DNA from: Warburgia ugandensis
Taxonomy: Eukaryota; Streptophyta; Magnoliopsida; Canellales; Canellaceae
Length of the DNA: 64,000 nucleotides
Assembly: GCA_035236585.1 (NCBI GenBank)
Contig: CP141128.1
Span: forward strand, 22,721,618 to 22,785,617
Direction: 5' to 3'
How positions within the stretch are numbered: position 1 is the first letter of the stretch; each line of letters starts with the position of its first letter. The translations under genes were made by a program, and so were the position numbers. The notes below the pieces were generated by a model, which made no database searches, was not told the DNA's origin, and was given only the letters and a program-made list of their open reading frames with translations. Positions 23,998-36,886 of the stretch are shown here, in pieces.

Positions 23998-26900
23998 TGT
24001 AATAACCCCAATTTTTGTAAATTGATTGAGAAAATCAATTTAGTTTAAAATTTCAAAAATTCCAGGCTGGAATATTAGGTTATTGGAAATTCTCTTTTTA
24101 TAGATATTAAAACATGATTTAAAACTTATAAATTATGAATGTACTCGAAGAACTGATTGAAATGACACTAAGTACGTTCAATTTTGAGTTAAAATGAAAA
24201 ATCCCTAATTTTCTTTATTTTTATGAATAAAAGGGTAAAATGATAATTCTATCCATAACCGAGACCTAAGACATCAGTGTACTCCAAAATACGAGTCCAA
24301 CACCACTAAGTACGCTCAATTCCGAGTTTAGGAGAATAAAATGAATTTTTCTTCATATAAGGGAAAAATGGTCTTTTCACACCTTTGTGGGGCCCACAAG
24401 AGGCCCACAAAGGAATCCAACCGCTAGAAAACATGTAATGAGTGGTCAAACCACTACCACCTACTAGTGGGGAAGGAGGTGGTAGTGGAGGATCCAATGT
24501 TATTTTAATATTCAAAAGAATTAAAACATAATTATTACAAGTAATTATGAAAAATTCAAAAACATCTATAAATACACCCCCAAAAATCCTTCAAAAATGT
24601 TCATTAAATTTCTCATGAAATTATCTTACCTTAAAAACCAAATCTAGATTTCTTCCCAAATTTCCAAAACTCCAAAAACCTCTCTTCTTTCACTTTCTCT
24701 CTCCTCTCTCTAGATTGGAACAAGAGACCTAAATTCAATTAGGCACTCTATTCCAAATCAAACTCACAAATCTCACCATCCATATAACCCTAGGCTACCT
24801 TATCTACATAACCCTTAAATCAATTTCAAGATCCAACGGTTCGAACAACGGGAAATCACAAAACAAGCAGTTCTTGGGCTATCTTATCATCAAGCGGGTA
24901 TTCTTTTAATTTGGATTACAAAACTAAAGTTTTTCTCCAATGAGGTAGGTGGAAACCCTTTCCACACTTATTTCATGTTATTTTATGTAATTTTTATTTT
25001 TCTAAAATTTAGTTTAGGTTAAAAATAATAAAAATCAAGTAAGTTTAAGAACCCATCAATTTTGGATGATGGAGGTCTTAGATGGACAATCTGAAGCAAC
25101 CAATTGATCCAGAAGGGTCCAAAACCCTTGGGAGAAATTTCAAGAATTTTTATCAAGGTTTTAGCCCTTAATTGAAGAAGAATTGATTAGATGGTCCAAA
25201 ATGGACTGTCTGATCTTCTTTAAAGGATTAGAATCCTGAGACGCTGCATGAAAACATGCCTTGTGGGACTGTCTCCGCATGTGATGCTATCCCGATGGAT
25301 AGACCATGCGACAGTGCCGATCCTGGGGATGCGCGTTATCGCATGCATCCTAGTGATGGGAGCGCTGTGATCGTTCTACCCAACTAGACCCGCCGCCCGA
25401 CTGATCCCAGCCGTCCATTCCACAACTATGACCTTCAATCATCAATTGTGGAGTCATCTAAACTCTAAATTGAGATTGAAAAGAAGTTATGGAAAGCTTG
25501 TAACGTTTATTTTCTTCTAAAACCATAATATTGATAAAACAATTCCAGAAACTTTATGTTTTTAAGAATTAAGCTTCCAATTTTGTTGATCTTCAAGATC
25601 TGAGATTATTAGATCTTGGGGATCTAATTTACTGATGATATAATGTTGAAATAAAGTAATATCCATGATATATTTAGACAGATCTAAGATAAATTGAAGG
25701 ATCTACCCTTTATGGTAAAAAAACCCTAAAAATGCAAAGGGACCCACTTGATCAATAATATCAAGTATGATTAGACCTTTGGGATGGATGGAGTGAATGG
25801 GATTATGATGGAATCCATGAGATCATGGATTAAATATGACAAAAACAAAGGGATATGATCTTTGGACCTTAATGGAGTAAAAGCCCTAAAATTAAGTAAA
25901 ACCCTTGCTCTAAAGGAAAAGATCTAAGATCTAATAGTTGGATCATAAGTAAAAGTTTCTAATGATCTTAATCTATTTGGTTTAATTGTCTTTTATTTGA
26001 GAATATAATGGTAAATGTGATTTATGTTATAAATTAGGAAGCATGATAGTGTAATTCTAAAAATTTAGCATGATATGCTCTAAATGTTATTAGTTTGTTA
26101 TTAGGTTGATAGATTTAATTATCTTAGGGCCATGTTAGTTTAAATTTGAAGTTTAAGCATGATTCCATTTGATTAGTATAAAATTTTCATGTATTTTATA
26201 ACTTAGGATCCATGTTAGTATATTAGAGTATAAATGCCCTTAGAATTATATAGATGTACAATTCTCTTATGATTTAAAGTGTATGATTATTTGAAATATA
26301 AGCATCTTAATTGTCTTTAAGTTAGTATATATAATTGTTTAATTAGTTGTTATGTCTCAATATTCATAAATCACCAAAAATGAAATTTATTGAAATATAG
26401 AGATTCATGGAAAATTAAGATGAGTGAAAGACTTGGACTTAATATTAGTAAGGGCTATATTTAGTAGGACAAAACTAGGAGAATAATAATCCCCATGAAT
26501 GACATTGTAAATGTTCATGGATTGAATTAAAATCAATTAGAAACAATACTTAGGGTTAAAATGCTCACAGGAACCTTATGAAAGGTTGAGCTAAGGTCAC
26601 TCTAGTGAATGCTGAACATGGTGGTTAAGGGGGTTCTCTAATAGAGCCTTGCTTTTCCCCTACCTTCCGTTGATGTTTGTGAGGTTTAAATGCCTCATTA
26701 CATGAGGATTGAAGTAACCACTTTGTGTTCAACTATTCAGCTAGTCAACCTTAGCCAATTGGAAATATGAGAAATAGTCTAGACATAGGCTGAAATAAGT
26801 TTTCTTCAACAAGTAAAACATTAATTGGTTGAATAATAATAATAATAAGAGCATAAAAGGTTAGTAAATTATCTAATCCTAATAAAAATTGTAAGTAAGA

Positions 26901-28825
26901 TAAGGATGATCAAACAAGATCCATGGGATCTTGAATGATCAAGAACAATAAAAAGAAATAAATACTTCTTGATGATGATAAATATATATTGCTTGCAATT
27001 TAGATCAAATAGAATAGAAGATCTAAACCCTTGATCAAATTTGATTCAAGGAAGAGAACCAAGATCATCCTCCTTAGGGATGATCAAACAACTGAACTTA
27101 GATCAAAGAAGAACTAGATGATAGAAGATCTAAGCCCTTGATCTTTATCAACAAGTATAAATTGTTGATCACAGGATCTATGAAAGATCAAGATCAAAGA
27201 AAGGAATACATAAAGACTTTGGATAAAAAATACTTAGATTTGAAAGATTAGAAGATCATTCTAACCATCAAATCTACTGATCAATAGGATAAACACTATC
27301 TGAGGAAGATAGATCATAATAAGACAAAAGATCTATATCCTTTATATCAAAGGACAAGATTAGACTAAGCATATAGATAGGATTATTCAGATTTTATAAA
27401 TATTTATAGAATATATTTATAGATTACATACGTCAATCAAGATCATGGAAGGTTTGAAGAGATGGATCAATACTTGAAGGTAGGGGAATTTTATAATGCA
27501 TCTACATGGGATGTACATGTTGAATACATGATCTTATGTCTATGAATGTTGACAAGTGTAATGTTAATACTTGTATTAAATCCCTTGAAACCCTTATGAT
27601 CCAACCAAACACATATGAAATGGTTAAGTTAGAATTGAGGACTAGACTCTAAGTGAATATGGAACTAGAAGATATTCCAGCCTTAAGTAAACAGAAAGAT
27701 TGTCTAATACGTATAAGAATTACTTTATATACAAGCATGGAGGCTTTTGGTTTTGTTTTAAATAGGCATAGGCCTGGTGATGCTATGCTAGGAGAGTTAG
27801 TAGGGTTTGGCCACCCGCTCTCCAAAACTTGTTATTATATGGATACCAAGCCTAAATGAGGCTAAAAGTCGGGTGGGGTAGGAAGGTCGCTATTGTGATA
27901 GCCATGGTCCTCCCCATATAGACATGGATATTGTGATTTCTATCAAAGATGGTAAAGGTGGATTATTGAGCAGTTATCCGGGTGCACTAGTATGGATTCT
28001 GATTGCATGCATAGTAGTCCTTTGAGTATTTTTGCATTATGATGCATGGCATAATGAAATGCCTTATGATATGGCATGATGAGATGCTGGGTAACAGTGG
28101 ATTACTGATACTGCCCAAATAAGGGAGTATGTCCAACAAAGTCTAGATGATCTATCAACTTAGTATAAACTAGGTATGATTATGTTTTGAGATATTAACT
28201 ATTTTTCATGGTTCTTATATCTATACAAAGTATACAGTATGTATGTGTAATGAGGTACATGTATGACTAAGTAAAGAGATTGATCCATGAGCATGAATAA
28301 TGGGATTATGAAGTATTAGGATTATACTTTAAATTATTATGCTTCTTGAATCCCCTACCAAGTATAGCTTGCTGAGATATTGTAAATGTTTCAATGTTTA
28401 CAATATCTCAGATATAGAGAAGGAGAGTTAGGAGCTCAAGACTGAAGAAGACTTAGGAGAATAATCAATTAGGGTATACCCCTTGAAGACATGTATTTTT
28501 ATTTGAGACTGTTATATTGTATTAAGAGTTTTTATTGTATGGTGAACCTTGAAATTTAGATTATCTAATTTGGATAAGTATTGTAATGATACTGAGGCTG
28601 TACTGTAAACCACTAGATGGATTTTGGAATTTAATAAAAGTATATTCCTTCAATGGAATTTTATCTTGTACAAAACTTCTACTTATGTCATGTATGAATT
28701 GATGGCTTGGGTTTTTCAAAACAAGTTCTAAAGAAAAGAATTTCCACTGCTTTGTTTTGCAAAAAAATTTCACTACTAAGGGCCCTGCCTTTTAAAAATG
28801 TGTTACAAAAACCTAGGTCATCACA
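23998..28825 (+). mobile_element. Solo LTR, family G (4.8 kb)
   Basis: The LTR begins TGTAATAACCCC, ends GGTCATCACA, and is flanked on both sides by TATGT. No primer site, polypurine tract or internal sequence is present, so it is a solo LTR left by recombination between the two LTRs of one element. It contains a TATA box at 24566-24574, a GC-richer island (25230-25420) and an AATAAA at about 28632. Short ORFs such as 24306-24515 and 27653-27859 have no recognised homology. It is collinear with 31170-36340 over its whole length and shares its termini with element F, so the families are related. Confidence 0.88.
24566..24574 (+). promoter_or_regulatory. TATA box of solo LTR
   Basis: CTATAAATACACCCCC lies about 570 bp into the LTR and is conserved at 31747-31755 in the sister LTR. 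Confidence 0.6.
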
Positions 28826-28830
28826 TATGT
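28826..28830. repeat. Right target-site duplication of solo LTR
   Basis: TATGT follows the LTR end GGTCATCACA and equals 23993-23997. Confidence 0.85.
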
Positions 28831-31169
28831 AGTCCAAATTAAATATCCTTTAATTACATACTTCAAATGTTATATTTTAATTTTCACCTCATACAAATTG
28901 CTTTCACCCCAAGCACACTCCTCACCAGTATCACACACATAATCCATTTCATTCTCACCAACTACATTGATTGATGGCATTATTTTAGTAATATAAAGGT
29001 AATTTATTGTACTTTTTCCTTGGTTGCCTTCATTATAGAAGTCCCATGGTGAGGCTAATAAAATAGTTGACCAAGTCGCATCATGTCCGTCTTGTACATA
29101 AAATACCTATTTCGCTTGGGATGCTAAAAAAAACTAATAATTTCTATCAATGATTTTATTGAGTTTAACCAATGTTAATCAAAAGGCATTAGTTTTCATG
29201 CTATCTTTTGTTATGTTCCACCAAATCACACTTAAATAGAACCGTAGCTCAACATGTATAGTCCAACTCTCATATATCTTGTATAATCCCATAATAAGTT
29301 CATTTGCTACAATTAGGTTGTCCTCTAAAATAGAAAAGAAAAAGTTAGCATTAGTAATTAGGCTATCACAATTATTCTATTGCACTCTTAAGTTATCCTG
29401 ATCTTTTGTATGAAAACGATAACCATTGATGGCATATCTAGCATACTTCATTACTTCTAGTTGAGGTCTCATCATCATCCAACTTAAGCATTTAGATATA
29501 CTATAATCTAGAACATCTCATTGGTCTTGAACCTACATATATTAAATAGGATGATTGTTAGCCTCAAATGGATTAGTATACTATGTAATTAATAACAACT
29601 AAATGAAGCATTAATTCATTTTACCTTATGAGAAAGTCAAGTAGTAAAGGTGTGATAATGCTTATATTGTGACCACTTTTCATTATTTGCATCTATTTAG
29701 TATCATTCTTTTAGGAAGTCCATTTGCTCACCACAATGAATGGATGTAAAGCAATATATAACCCTTAATTTTTAGGTATAAAAAATAGAAAAATGTGAAA
29801 GCAACTTGAGAGAGAGTGTGTGTCACCTTAACCAATATATGACTGAACTTCAATGACATTGTTTCATAAGACATAAAGGTGCTTTTGGTCCCATTGTTTA
29901 TGTTCAATGGTTGATACATGACTATTTAAGAGAGGTTCACCAAATTTTATATCAATTCATCTACTTGATCATTTCTTTCTCGATATTCCAATAGCATATG
30001 CTTCTAATAAATACTCTATGCAAAACTTTGCTGCTTCTTTTTCAATGTAACATTTGATGATACACTTATATGAACGATGATGATTCTACAAATACCCTTT
30101 TAACACTTTTATGTAACTCTCAAATAGGTACATCCATCCCAAGCAAACTATCCCACAAAGTTTGACCTCATCAATGAGGTGCATTGTTAAGCATACCATG
30201 ATATTAAACAAGGATGGTAAGAAAACTATCTCAAGCTTACATAAGGTTGTCACTACATGATCTTGGATTTCTTGAAATTTTGAAACATCCACCACCTTCT
30301 TGCACAAAGGATTGAATAAGTAGTAGAATTTTGTAATAGATCCTTTAACTTTATCTAGCAAAACTGAACATATTGCTAAAGGTACAAGTTGTTGCATCAA
30401 GGCATGGAAATTATGTCACTTCATCCCTAACAATTTTAGCTCTTCCATGAAGACAATGCTTTTAAAATTTGAAGAGTACATATATAGAAATTCTTTGATA
30501 GGGTTTTACATACTATTCTTTTCTCATCTTTATCAAACATGTAATTTTGTTTAGGCAAGTATGTTTCTTGCCTGCCCTTATCCTTTAGATGTAGCTTCTC
30601 TTTAACCCCATCTTCATAAAATTAATTCGAGCTGCAAGTCCATCCTTTTATTCTTCTTGGCGTGTCAAGCAAGGTACTTATCCAGCTTTCTTAAGCATTC
30701 TTCTCAATGTGCATGACATCAAACACATGTTGTACATATATGGATTTCTAGTAGACAAGTTAATGAATATTGACTTCTTCTTCTAACAACTTTTATAGTT
30801 GATGCTACCTATACACTTAGTTTCCTAATTCTTTTCCCATGGGACATTAAAGTTTTTAACTTGTTCTAATACTTTTCGTCCAATCAATAACTTTGGAGAT
30901 GTTCTTATCTCTACATTACCATTAAATTCTCCCATTTTAAAATGGTATAAATGGCTTTTATGCAACCATCTTCTATGACCTCAGAATGCCATCTTCTTCC
31001 CTAGTTTAACCCATATGGAACATGCCTAGTCACTTTAGATCAAACATGTAGTGTATTCCTTTATTGTGCATCCTGCCAATTTATTATAGGTAAGGACACA
31101 ATAGTACAACCCTCAGGGTAATCAACTCTTTCTTATATTCATCATAATCTTCAATCCTCTGCATCCAAT
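28831..31169 (-). pseudogene. CACTA (En/Spm) transposase remnant
   Basis: This is a longer sister of 15433-16968. In minus-strand order, sequence at about 30480-30760 reads VFDVMHIEKNA, then DTPRRIKGWT, and KEKLHLKDKG. These match the conserved end of TNP2 transposases (usually DVMHIEKNV, GKTKDNLKARLD). Positions 30086-30400 give QLVPLAICSVLLDKVK, FLPSLFNIMVCLTMHLIDEV and FESYIKVLKGYL, the DUF4218 core. Positions 29000-29230 match the DUF4216-like segment. Several in-frame stops and frameshifts break it. It is cut on the right at 31169 by an LTR, so the N-terminal half is missing. On the left it lies beside the solo LTR. Confidence 0.8.
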
Positions 31170-31746
31170 TGTAATAGCCCCAATTTTTGTAAATTGATTG
31201 AGAAAATCAATTTAGTTTGAATTTTTAGAAATTTTAAGCTAGAATATTAGGTTATTGGAAATTCTATTTTTATAGAGATTAAACATGATTTAAAACTTAT
31301 AAATTATGAATGTACTCGAAAAAGCGATTGAAATGACACTAAGTACATTCAATTCTGAGTTAAAAAGAAAAATCCTTAATTTTCTCCATTTTTATAAATA
31401 AAAAGGTAAAATGGTAATTTTACTCATAACCAAGATCTAAGACATCAATATTTAGAATGCACTTAGTAATACAATTTCAAAGCCACTACATACACTCAAT
31501 TCCAAGTGCGGGAGAATAAAACAGATTTTTCTCCATAAAAGGGCAAAATGGTCCTTTCACACCTCCATGGAGCCTACAAGGGGCCCACAAATGAATCCAA
31601 CGGCTAAAAACCATGTAATGAGTGATCAATCCACTACCAGTTGATAGTGGAGAAGGAGGTGGTAGTGGAGGATCCAATGTTAATTTAATATTCAAAAGAA
31701 TTTTAAACATAATTATTAGAAGTAATTATGAAAAATTTAGAAGCAT

Positions 31747-31755
31747 CTATAAATA
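31747..31755 (+). promoter_or_regulatory. TATA box of family G LTR
   Basis: CTATAAATACACCCCCC is conserved with 24566-24574 at the same distance from the LTR start. Confidence 0.6.
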
Positions 31756-34140
31756 CACCCCCCAAAATCCTCCAAAAATGTTCATAAAATTTACCATGAA
31801 ATTATCTTTCTTTCCCTACAAAACTAGATTTAGATTCATTCCCAAATTTTCAAAACTCCCAAAAATCTCTCATCATTCACTTTCTCTCTCCTCTCTCTAA
31901 TTGGAACAAGAGACCTAAATTCAAATAGGCACCCTACTCCAAATCAAATCTCACAACTCCCACCATTCATATTGTCCTAGACTACCTTATCAATGAAACC
32001 ACAAAAGAAAATTCAAGATCCAACAGTTCAAACAACGAGAAATCACAAGACAAGCAATTCTTGAGCGATCTTATCATCAAGTGGATATTCTTTTAAATTG
32101 GGCTATAAAACCAATGTTTTTCTCCAATTAGGTAGGTGGAAATTCTTTCCAAACTTATTTAATGTTAATTTATATAATTTTTATTTTTCTAAAATTAGTT
32201 TTAGGTTAAAAATAATAAAAATCAAGTAAGGATAAGAACTCTTAAACTATGGATGATCAAGTGCTCAAATGGAAAATCTGAGCCATTCAATTGATCCAAA
32301 AGGGTCCAAAACCCCAAGGGCAGAATTTTTATGAAATTAAATCAAGTTTGGGCCTTTTATTGAAAAGGAATTGATTGGACGGTGCAAAAGGATTGTTTGA
32401 TCTTCCTAAAAGGATTGGACACTGGGACATCGCCATGGGACACTGCACAGAAACACGCCCTGAGGGACTGCCTCCACGTGCACGCTTTGCATGTGACACC
32501 GTCCTGGCGGAACACCTACACAGTAGTGTTGGTCCTGGGAACCCGTTGCGGCATGTGTCCCGGTGACTAGAGAGCACCGACTATTCTGCCCGACTGATCA
32601 CAGCCATCCATTCGCTGGGCCTAGATCAAGTCTGGACCCTTAGAACGACTGTGAGCGACAGTCTTCAATTGTAGAGTCATCTGAACTCCAAATTAGGAAA
32701 GCTTGTAAGGTCTATTTTCGTTGAAAATCATAAAATTGATAAAACTATGCAAGAAACTTATTGTTTTTAGGAATTTAACTTCTAATTTTCATGATCTTCA
32801 AGATCTAACATAAAATGAGGAATCTAACCTTTATGGTAGAAAAACTAAACAAAAATACAAAGGGACCCACTTGATCAATAAGATCAAGTATGATCAAACC
32901 CTTGGGATGGATGGAATGAATGGGATTATGATGGAATCCAGTGAGATCATGGATTAAATGTGACTAAAACAAATGGATATGATCTTTGGACCTTAATGAA
33001 GTAAAAGCCTTAAATGTAATTAAAACCCTTGATCTAAAGGAAAAGATCTAAAATCTAATGGTTGGATCATAAGTAAAAGTTTCTAATAATCTTAATTTAA
33101 TTAGTTTACTTGTCTTTTATTTGAGACAGAATGGTAAATGTGATTTATGTTATAAATTAGGAAGCACGATAGTGTAATTCTTAAATTTTAGCATGTTATG
33201 CTTTATATGTTATTAGATTGTTATAATAGGTTGGAAATTTAATTATCTTAGGGTCATGTTAGTTTGAAATTAAGATTTTAGCAAGATTCCATTAGATTAC
33301 TAGTAAAATTTCATGTATTTCATAACTTAGGATCATGCTAGTTATAAGTATAGTTTTATTTCATTACGTTAAGTTACATTCATAGGAAGCATGTTAGTAT
33401 AAATAGTTGTTAAATCTATATTGGATTTATGCTTTAAAGTTTATGATTTATTTATTGTCAAATTTTAGTCGTAGATTCAGATGTTATGCAGTTGTTAAGA
33501 TATAATGAGCATAAATCACCAAAATGTAAACTAATGGAATATAGAGATTCATGGACAATTAAGATGAGTGAATGACTTTGACTTAATATTAGTAAGGGCT
33601 ATAGTTAGTAGGACAATATAAGGATTATCAAATCCTTGGCTTAAACTAGGAGAATAATAAACCCCATGAATGACATTTTAAATATTCATAGATTTAATTA
33701 AAATCAATTAGAAAGAGTACTTAGGCTTAAAATGCTCATAGGAACCTTATGAAAGGTTGAGCTAAGGTCAGTCTAGTGAATGCTGAACATGGTGGTTAAG
33801 GGGGTTCTCTAATAAAGCTTCACTCTTCCCCTACCTTTCGTTGATGTTTGTGAGGTCTAAATGACTCCTTAAATGAGAATTAAAGTAACCACTTTGTGTT
33901 CAGCCATTCAGCTAGTAAGCCTTAGTCAATCGAAAATAAGAGGACCTGTCTAGACTTAGGATGGAATAAGCTATCTTCAACTAATAAAACATTAATTGGT
34001 TGAATAATAATAATAAGAGCATAAAAGATTAGTAAATTATCTAATCCTAATAAAAATTGTAAGTAAGATAAAGATGATCAAACAAGATCCATAGGATCTT
34101 AAATGATCAAGAACAATAAGAATCCTAATGTTGTATTTTA

Positions 34141-34194
34141 GTATGTATGTATGTATGTATGTATGTATGTATGTATGTATGTATGTATGTATGT
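34141..34194. repeat. (ATGT)n microsatellite
   Basis: There are about 13 perfect copies of the 4-bp unit GTAT. It is absent from the equivalent place in the solo LTR, so it expanded after the two copies separated. Confidence 0.95.
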
Positions 34195-35424
34195 TGTAGA
34201 CAAATCTAGATAGAGAATCCAAGCCCTTGATCAAATATGATTCAAGAAAGAGAAGCAAGATCATCCTCCTTAGGGATGATCAAACAATTGAACTTAGATC
34301 AAAGAAGAATTAGATGATAGAAGATCTAGGCTCTTGATCTTTAGCAACAAGTATAAATTGTTGATCAAAGGATTTATGAAAGATCCACACAAAGACTTAG
34401 AATAGAAAATACTTAGATCTGAAAGATTAGAAGATCATTCTAACCGTCAGATCTATTAATCAATACTATCTGAGGAAGATAGATCATGATAGGACACAAG
34501 ATCTAGATCCTTTATATCAAAGGACAAGATTAGATAAAGAATATAGATAGGATAAAAAATATAGGATTATTCTAATTGTATAAATATTAACAATATATAT
34601 AGATTTATAGATTTCATACGTCAATCAGGATCATGGAAGATTTGAAGAGATGAATCACTACTTGAAGGTAGGAGGATTTTATGAATGCATCTACATAAAA
34701 AATACATGTTGAATCCATGATCTTTTGTCTAGAAATGTTGGCAAGTATAATGTAAATACTTGTATTAAATCCATTGAAAACCCTTATGATCTAACCAAAA
34801 TACATATGAAATGGTTAAGTTAGAATTGAGGAAAACCCTCAGTGAATAGGGAACTAGAAGTATTCCAACCCTAGATAAACAGACAAATTGTCTAATAAGT
34901 ATAAAATCAATGCATGGGAATCATTCATATTGAATGGTGATACCTAAACTTATACGAACATGGGTATTATTCATTGCAAATGATGATTCCTAAGTTTGAA
35001 GTGAAATCCTATCCTCAGTATAAGAATATCAAAATACGAGGATGATGATATAAACGGACAAAACGTCTGATAAGTAAAAGAATACTATATATACAAGCAA
35101 GGAGGCTTGTGGTTTTTGTTTTAAACAGGCATATGCGTGGGGATGCTATGCTAGGAGGGTTATGAGGGTTTGGCCACCCACTTGCCGAAATGATATATGT
35201 GATGATACTGTGCCCAAAGAGAGGCAAAATGTAAGGTGGGACAATTAAGGGAAGGCCACCACTATGACGGTTTGTCTCCCCATATAGACATGACATAGAT
35301 GATTTCCCACATTTAGTATCTGTAGAGTATGAAAGTAGTTATTTGAGCATGCTAGTACGATTAGACTGCAACATAGTAGTCCTTTGAGTATTTTGCATTA
35401 TGATGCATGACATAATGAGATGCC

Positions 35425-35570
35425 GATACTATCCAAATAAGGTAGTATTTTCCTACAAGAGTCTGGATATTTTATTAACTCAGCATGGCTGAGTGTGATG
35501 ATACTACCAAATGAGGGAGTATTTTCCAGCAGAGTCTGGATGATTGATCAACTCAGTGTATCTGAGTGTG
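35425..35570 (+). repeat. Tandem duplication inside LTR
   Basis: Two copies of about 73 bp (35425-35499 and 35500-35570) share GATACTA-CCAAAT, GAGTCTGGAT and CTGAGTGTGA. The solo LTR has one copy (about 28105). Confidence 0.75.
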
Positions 35571-36070
35571 ACTATTGTTGTTTGAGATATTAACTATTTT
35601 TCACGGTTTTGATAGTATATATATCTATATGACATATATAGTATGTATGTGTAAGGATGTACATATATGCCAAAGTAAAGAGATTGATCCATGAGTATGA
35701 ATAATGGGATTATGAAGTATTAGGATTATACTATCAAATTATTATGCTTCTTGAATCCCTTACCAAGCATAGCTTGTTGAGATATTGCAAATGTTTGAAT
35801 GTTTACAATATCTCAAATACAAAGAGGGAGAATTAGGAGCTCAAGACTTAAAAAGACTTGAAAGAATAATCAATCAGGGTATATTCCTTGAAGACATGTA
35901 TTTTTATTTGAGAGCATTGTATTGTATTGAGAGTTTTTATTGTATGGTGAGCTTTGAAATTTGGATCCAAGTATTGTATTGATACCCGGGCTGTACTGTG
36001 AACCACTAGATGGATTCTAGAATTTAATAAAAGTATAGTCCTTCAATGGAAATTTATCTTGTACAAAATT

Positions 36071-36284
36071 CTACTTATGCTATGTATGAAGTGATGACTT
36101 GGGTTTTACAAAACAAGTTTTAAAGAAAAGAATTTTTACTGCTTTGTTTTGCAAAAAAATTTTACTACTAAGGATGCCTTACTACTTATGTTATGTATGA
36201 AGTGATGACTTGGGTTTTACAAAACAAGTTCTAAATAAAATAATTTTTGCTGCTTTGTTTTGTGAAAAGTTTTTACTACTAATG
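36071..36284 (+). repeat. Tandem duplication near LTR end
   Basis: Two copies with a 111-bp period both begin CTACTTATG and share TGAAGTGATGACTTGGGTTT and TGCTTTGTTTTG. The other LTRs of this family have a single copy here. Confidence 0.8.
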
Positions 36285-36340
36285 GCGCCCTGCTTTTGAA
36301 AAATGTATTAAAAATTGTGTATAAGAACCCGGTCATCACA

Positions 36341-36359
36341 CAGGATCAGTGCTATGAAG
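36341..36359 (+). other. Possible degenerate iMet primer-binding site
   Basis: GGATCAGTGCTATGAAG directly after the LTR end resembles GGTATCAGAGCTATG, the primer site and first interior bases of many plant elements, with one deletion and one change. It supports the LTR on its left being a 5' LTR. The interior beyond 36400 is not recognisable. Confidence 0.4.
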
Positions 36360-36571
36360 AAAGGAAAGGGAAAGGAGAAAGGCAACTAATTTTTAAGATG
36401 TATGAGTGTACACTAGGTTACTTAGATAGTGCGGTTGTACTAGGGTAACATACATTCAATGTATTCTCTGTTGACACTACATGGATATGTGTAACTTTGG
36501 ATTGTTAAATTTCATGGTTTGGATTCGATGACTATGGTTGCAACTAGTAAGTTACATGGCACTATTGGATA

Positions 36572-36886
36572 ATTAGAAATGAAAACATTAGAGGAAAACT
36601 AGAAGTAGCACCAATAGGTAATAGGATGAGGGAGATTATACTTAAATGGTTTAGACATGTCCAACGTAGACCAATAAGGGCACCAGTTAGGAGTGAGGCG
36701 ATCCAAGTCGAAGGTTCTAAAAGGACAAGGGGAAGGCCCAAAAGAACATAGATAGAAGTGGTGAGAAAATATTTAAAAACTTTGGGACTAAATAAAGCTA
36801 TAACACTTAATAGAGGGGAATGAAGGAACCATATTCATGTGACCAACCCCTAATCGGGATAAGGTCTTGATGATGATGATGATGAT
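36572..36886 (+). pseudogene. RTE-type LINE 3' end (reverse transcriptase C-terminus)
   Basis: From 36572 one frame encodes the C-terminal tail of plant RTE-clade ORF2. It contains RMREIILKWFRHVQRRP, then APVR, GSKRTRGRPKRT and, after one stop, EVVRKYLKTLG. The usual family form is LRWFGHVQRRP...APVR...GRGRPK-TW. The stop at 36749-36751 (TAG) sits where the family has tryptophan (TGG). After the frame the sequence ends GGGATAAGGTCTTGATGATGATGATGAT, the typical 3' end with a short tandem tail. It is 5'-truncated, as is normal for LINE insertions. Confidence 0.85.

Larger units (their letters stand above)
31170..36340 (+). mobile_element. Family G LTR (5.2 kb), probably a 5' LTR
   Basis: It starts TGTAATAGCCCC, ends CCGGTCATCACA, and is collinear with the solo LTR at 23998-28825. 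Its extra length comes from a (TATG)n array (34141-34194), an inserted stretch near 34890-35080, and tandem duplications at 35425-35570 and 36071-36284. The flanks (CCAAT on the left, CAGGA on the right) do not form a target duplication. The right flank instead resembles a degenerate iMet primer site. The best reading is therefore the 5' LTR of a truncated element rather than a solo LTR. It interrupts the CACTA transposase. Confidence 0.78.

Noticed and set aside
32375..32577. Overlapping 62-82 codon ORFs on both strands
   Set aside because: They are caused by a short GC-rich island in an LTR; frames are not kept in the sister LTR.
31161..36345. Target-site duplication around the 5.2-kb LTR
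   Set aside because: The flanks CCAAT and CAGGA do not match, so it was not annotated as a solo LTR.
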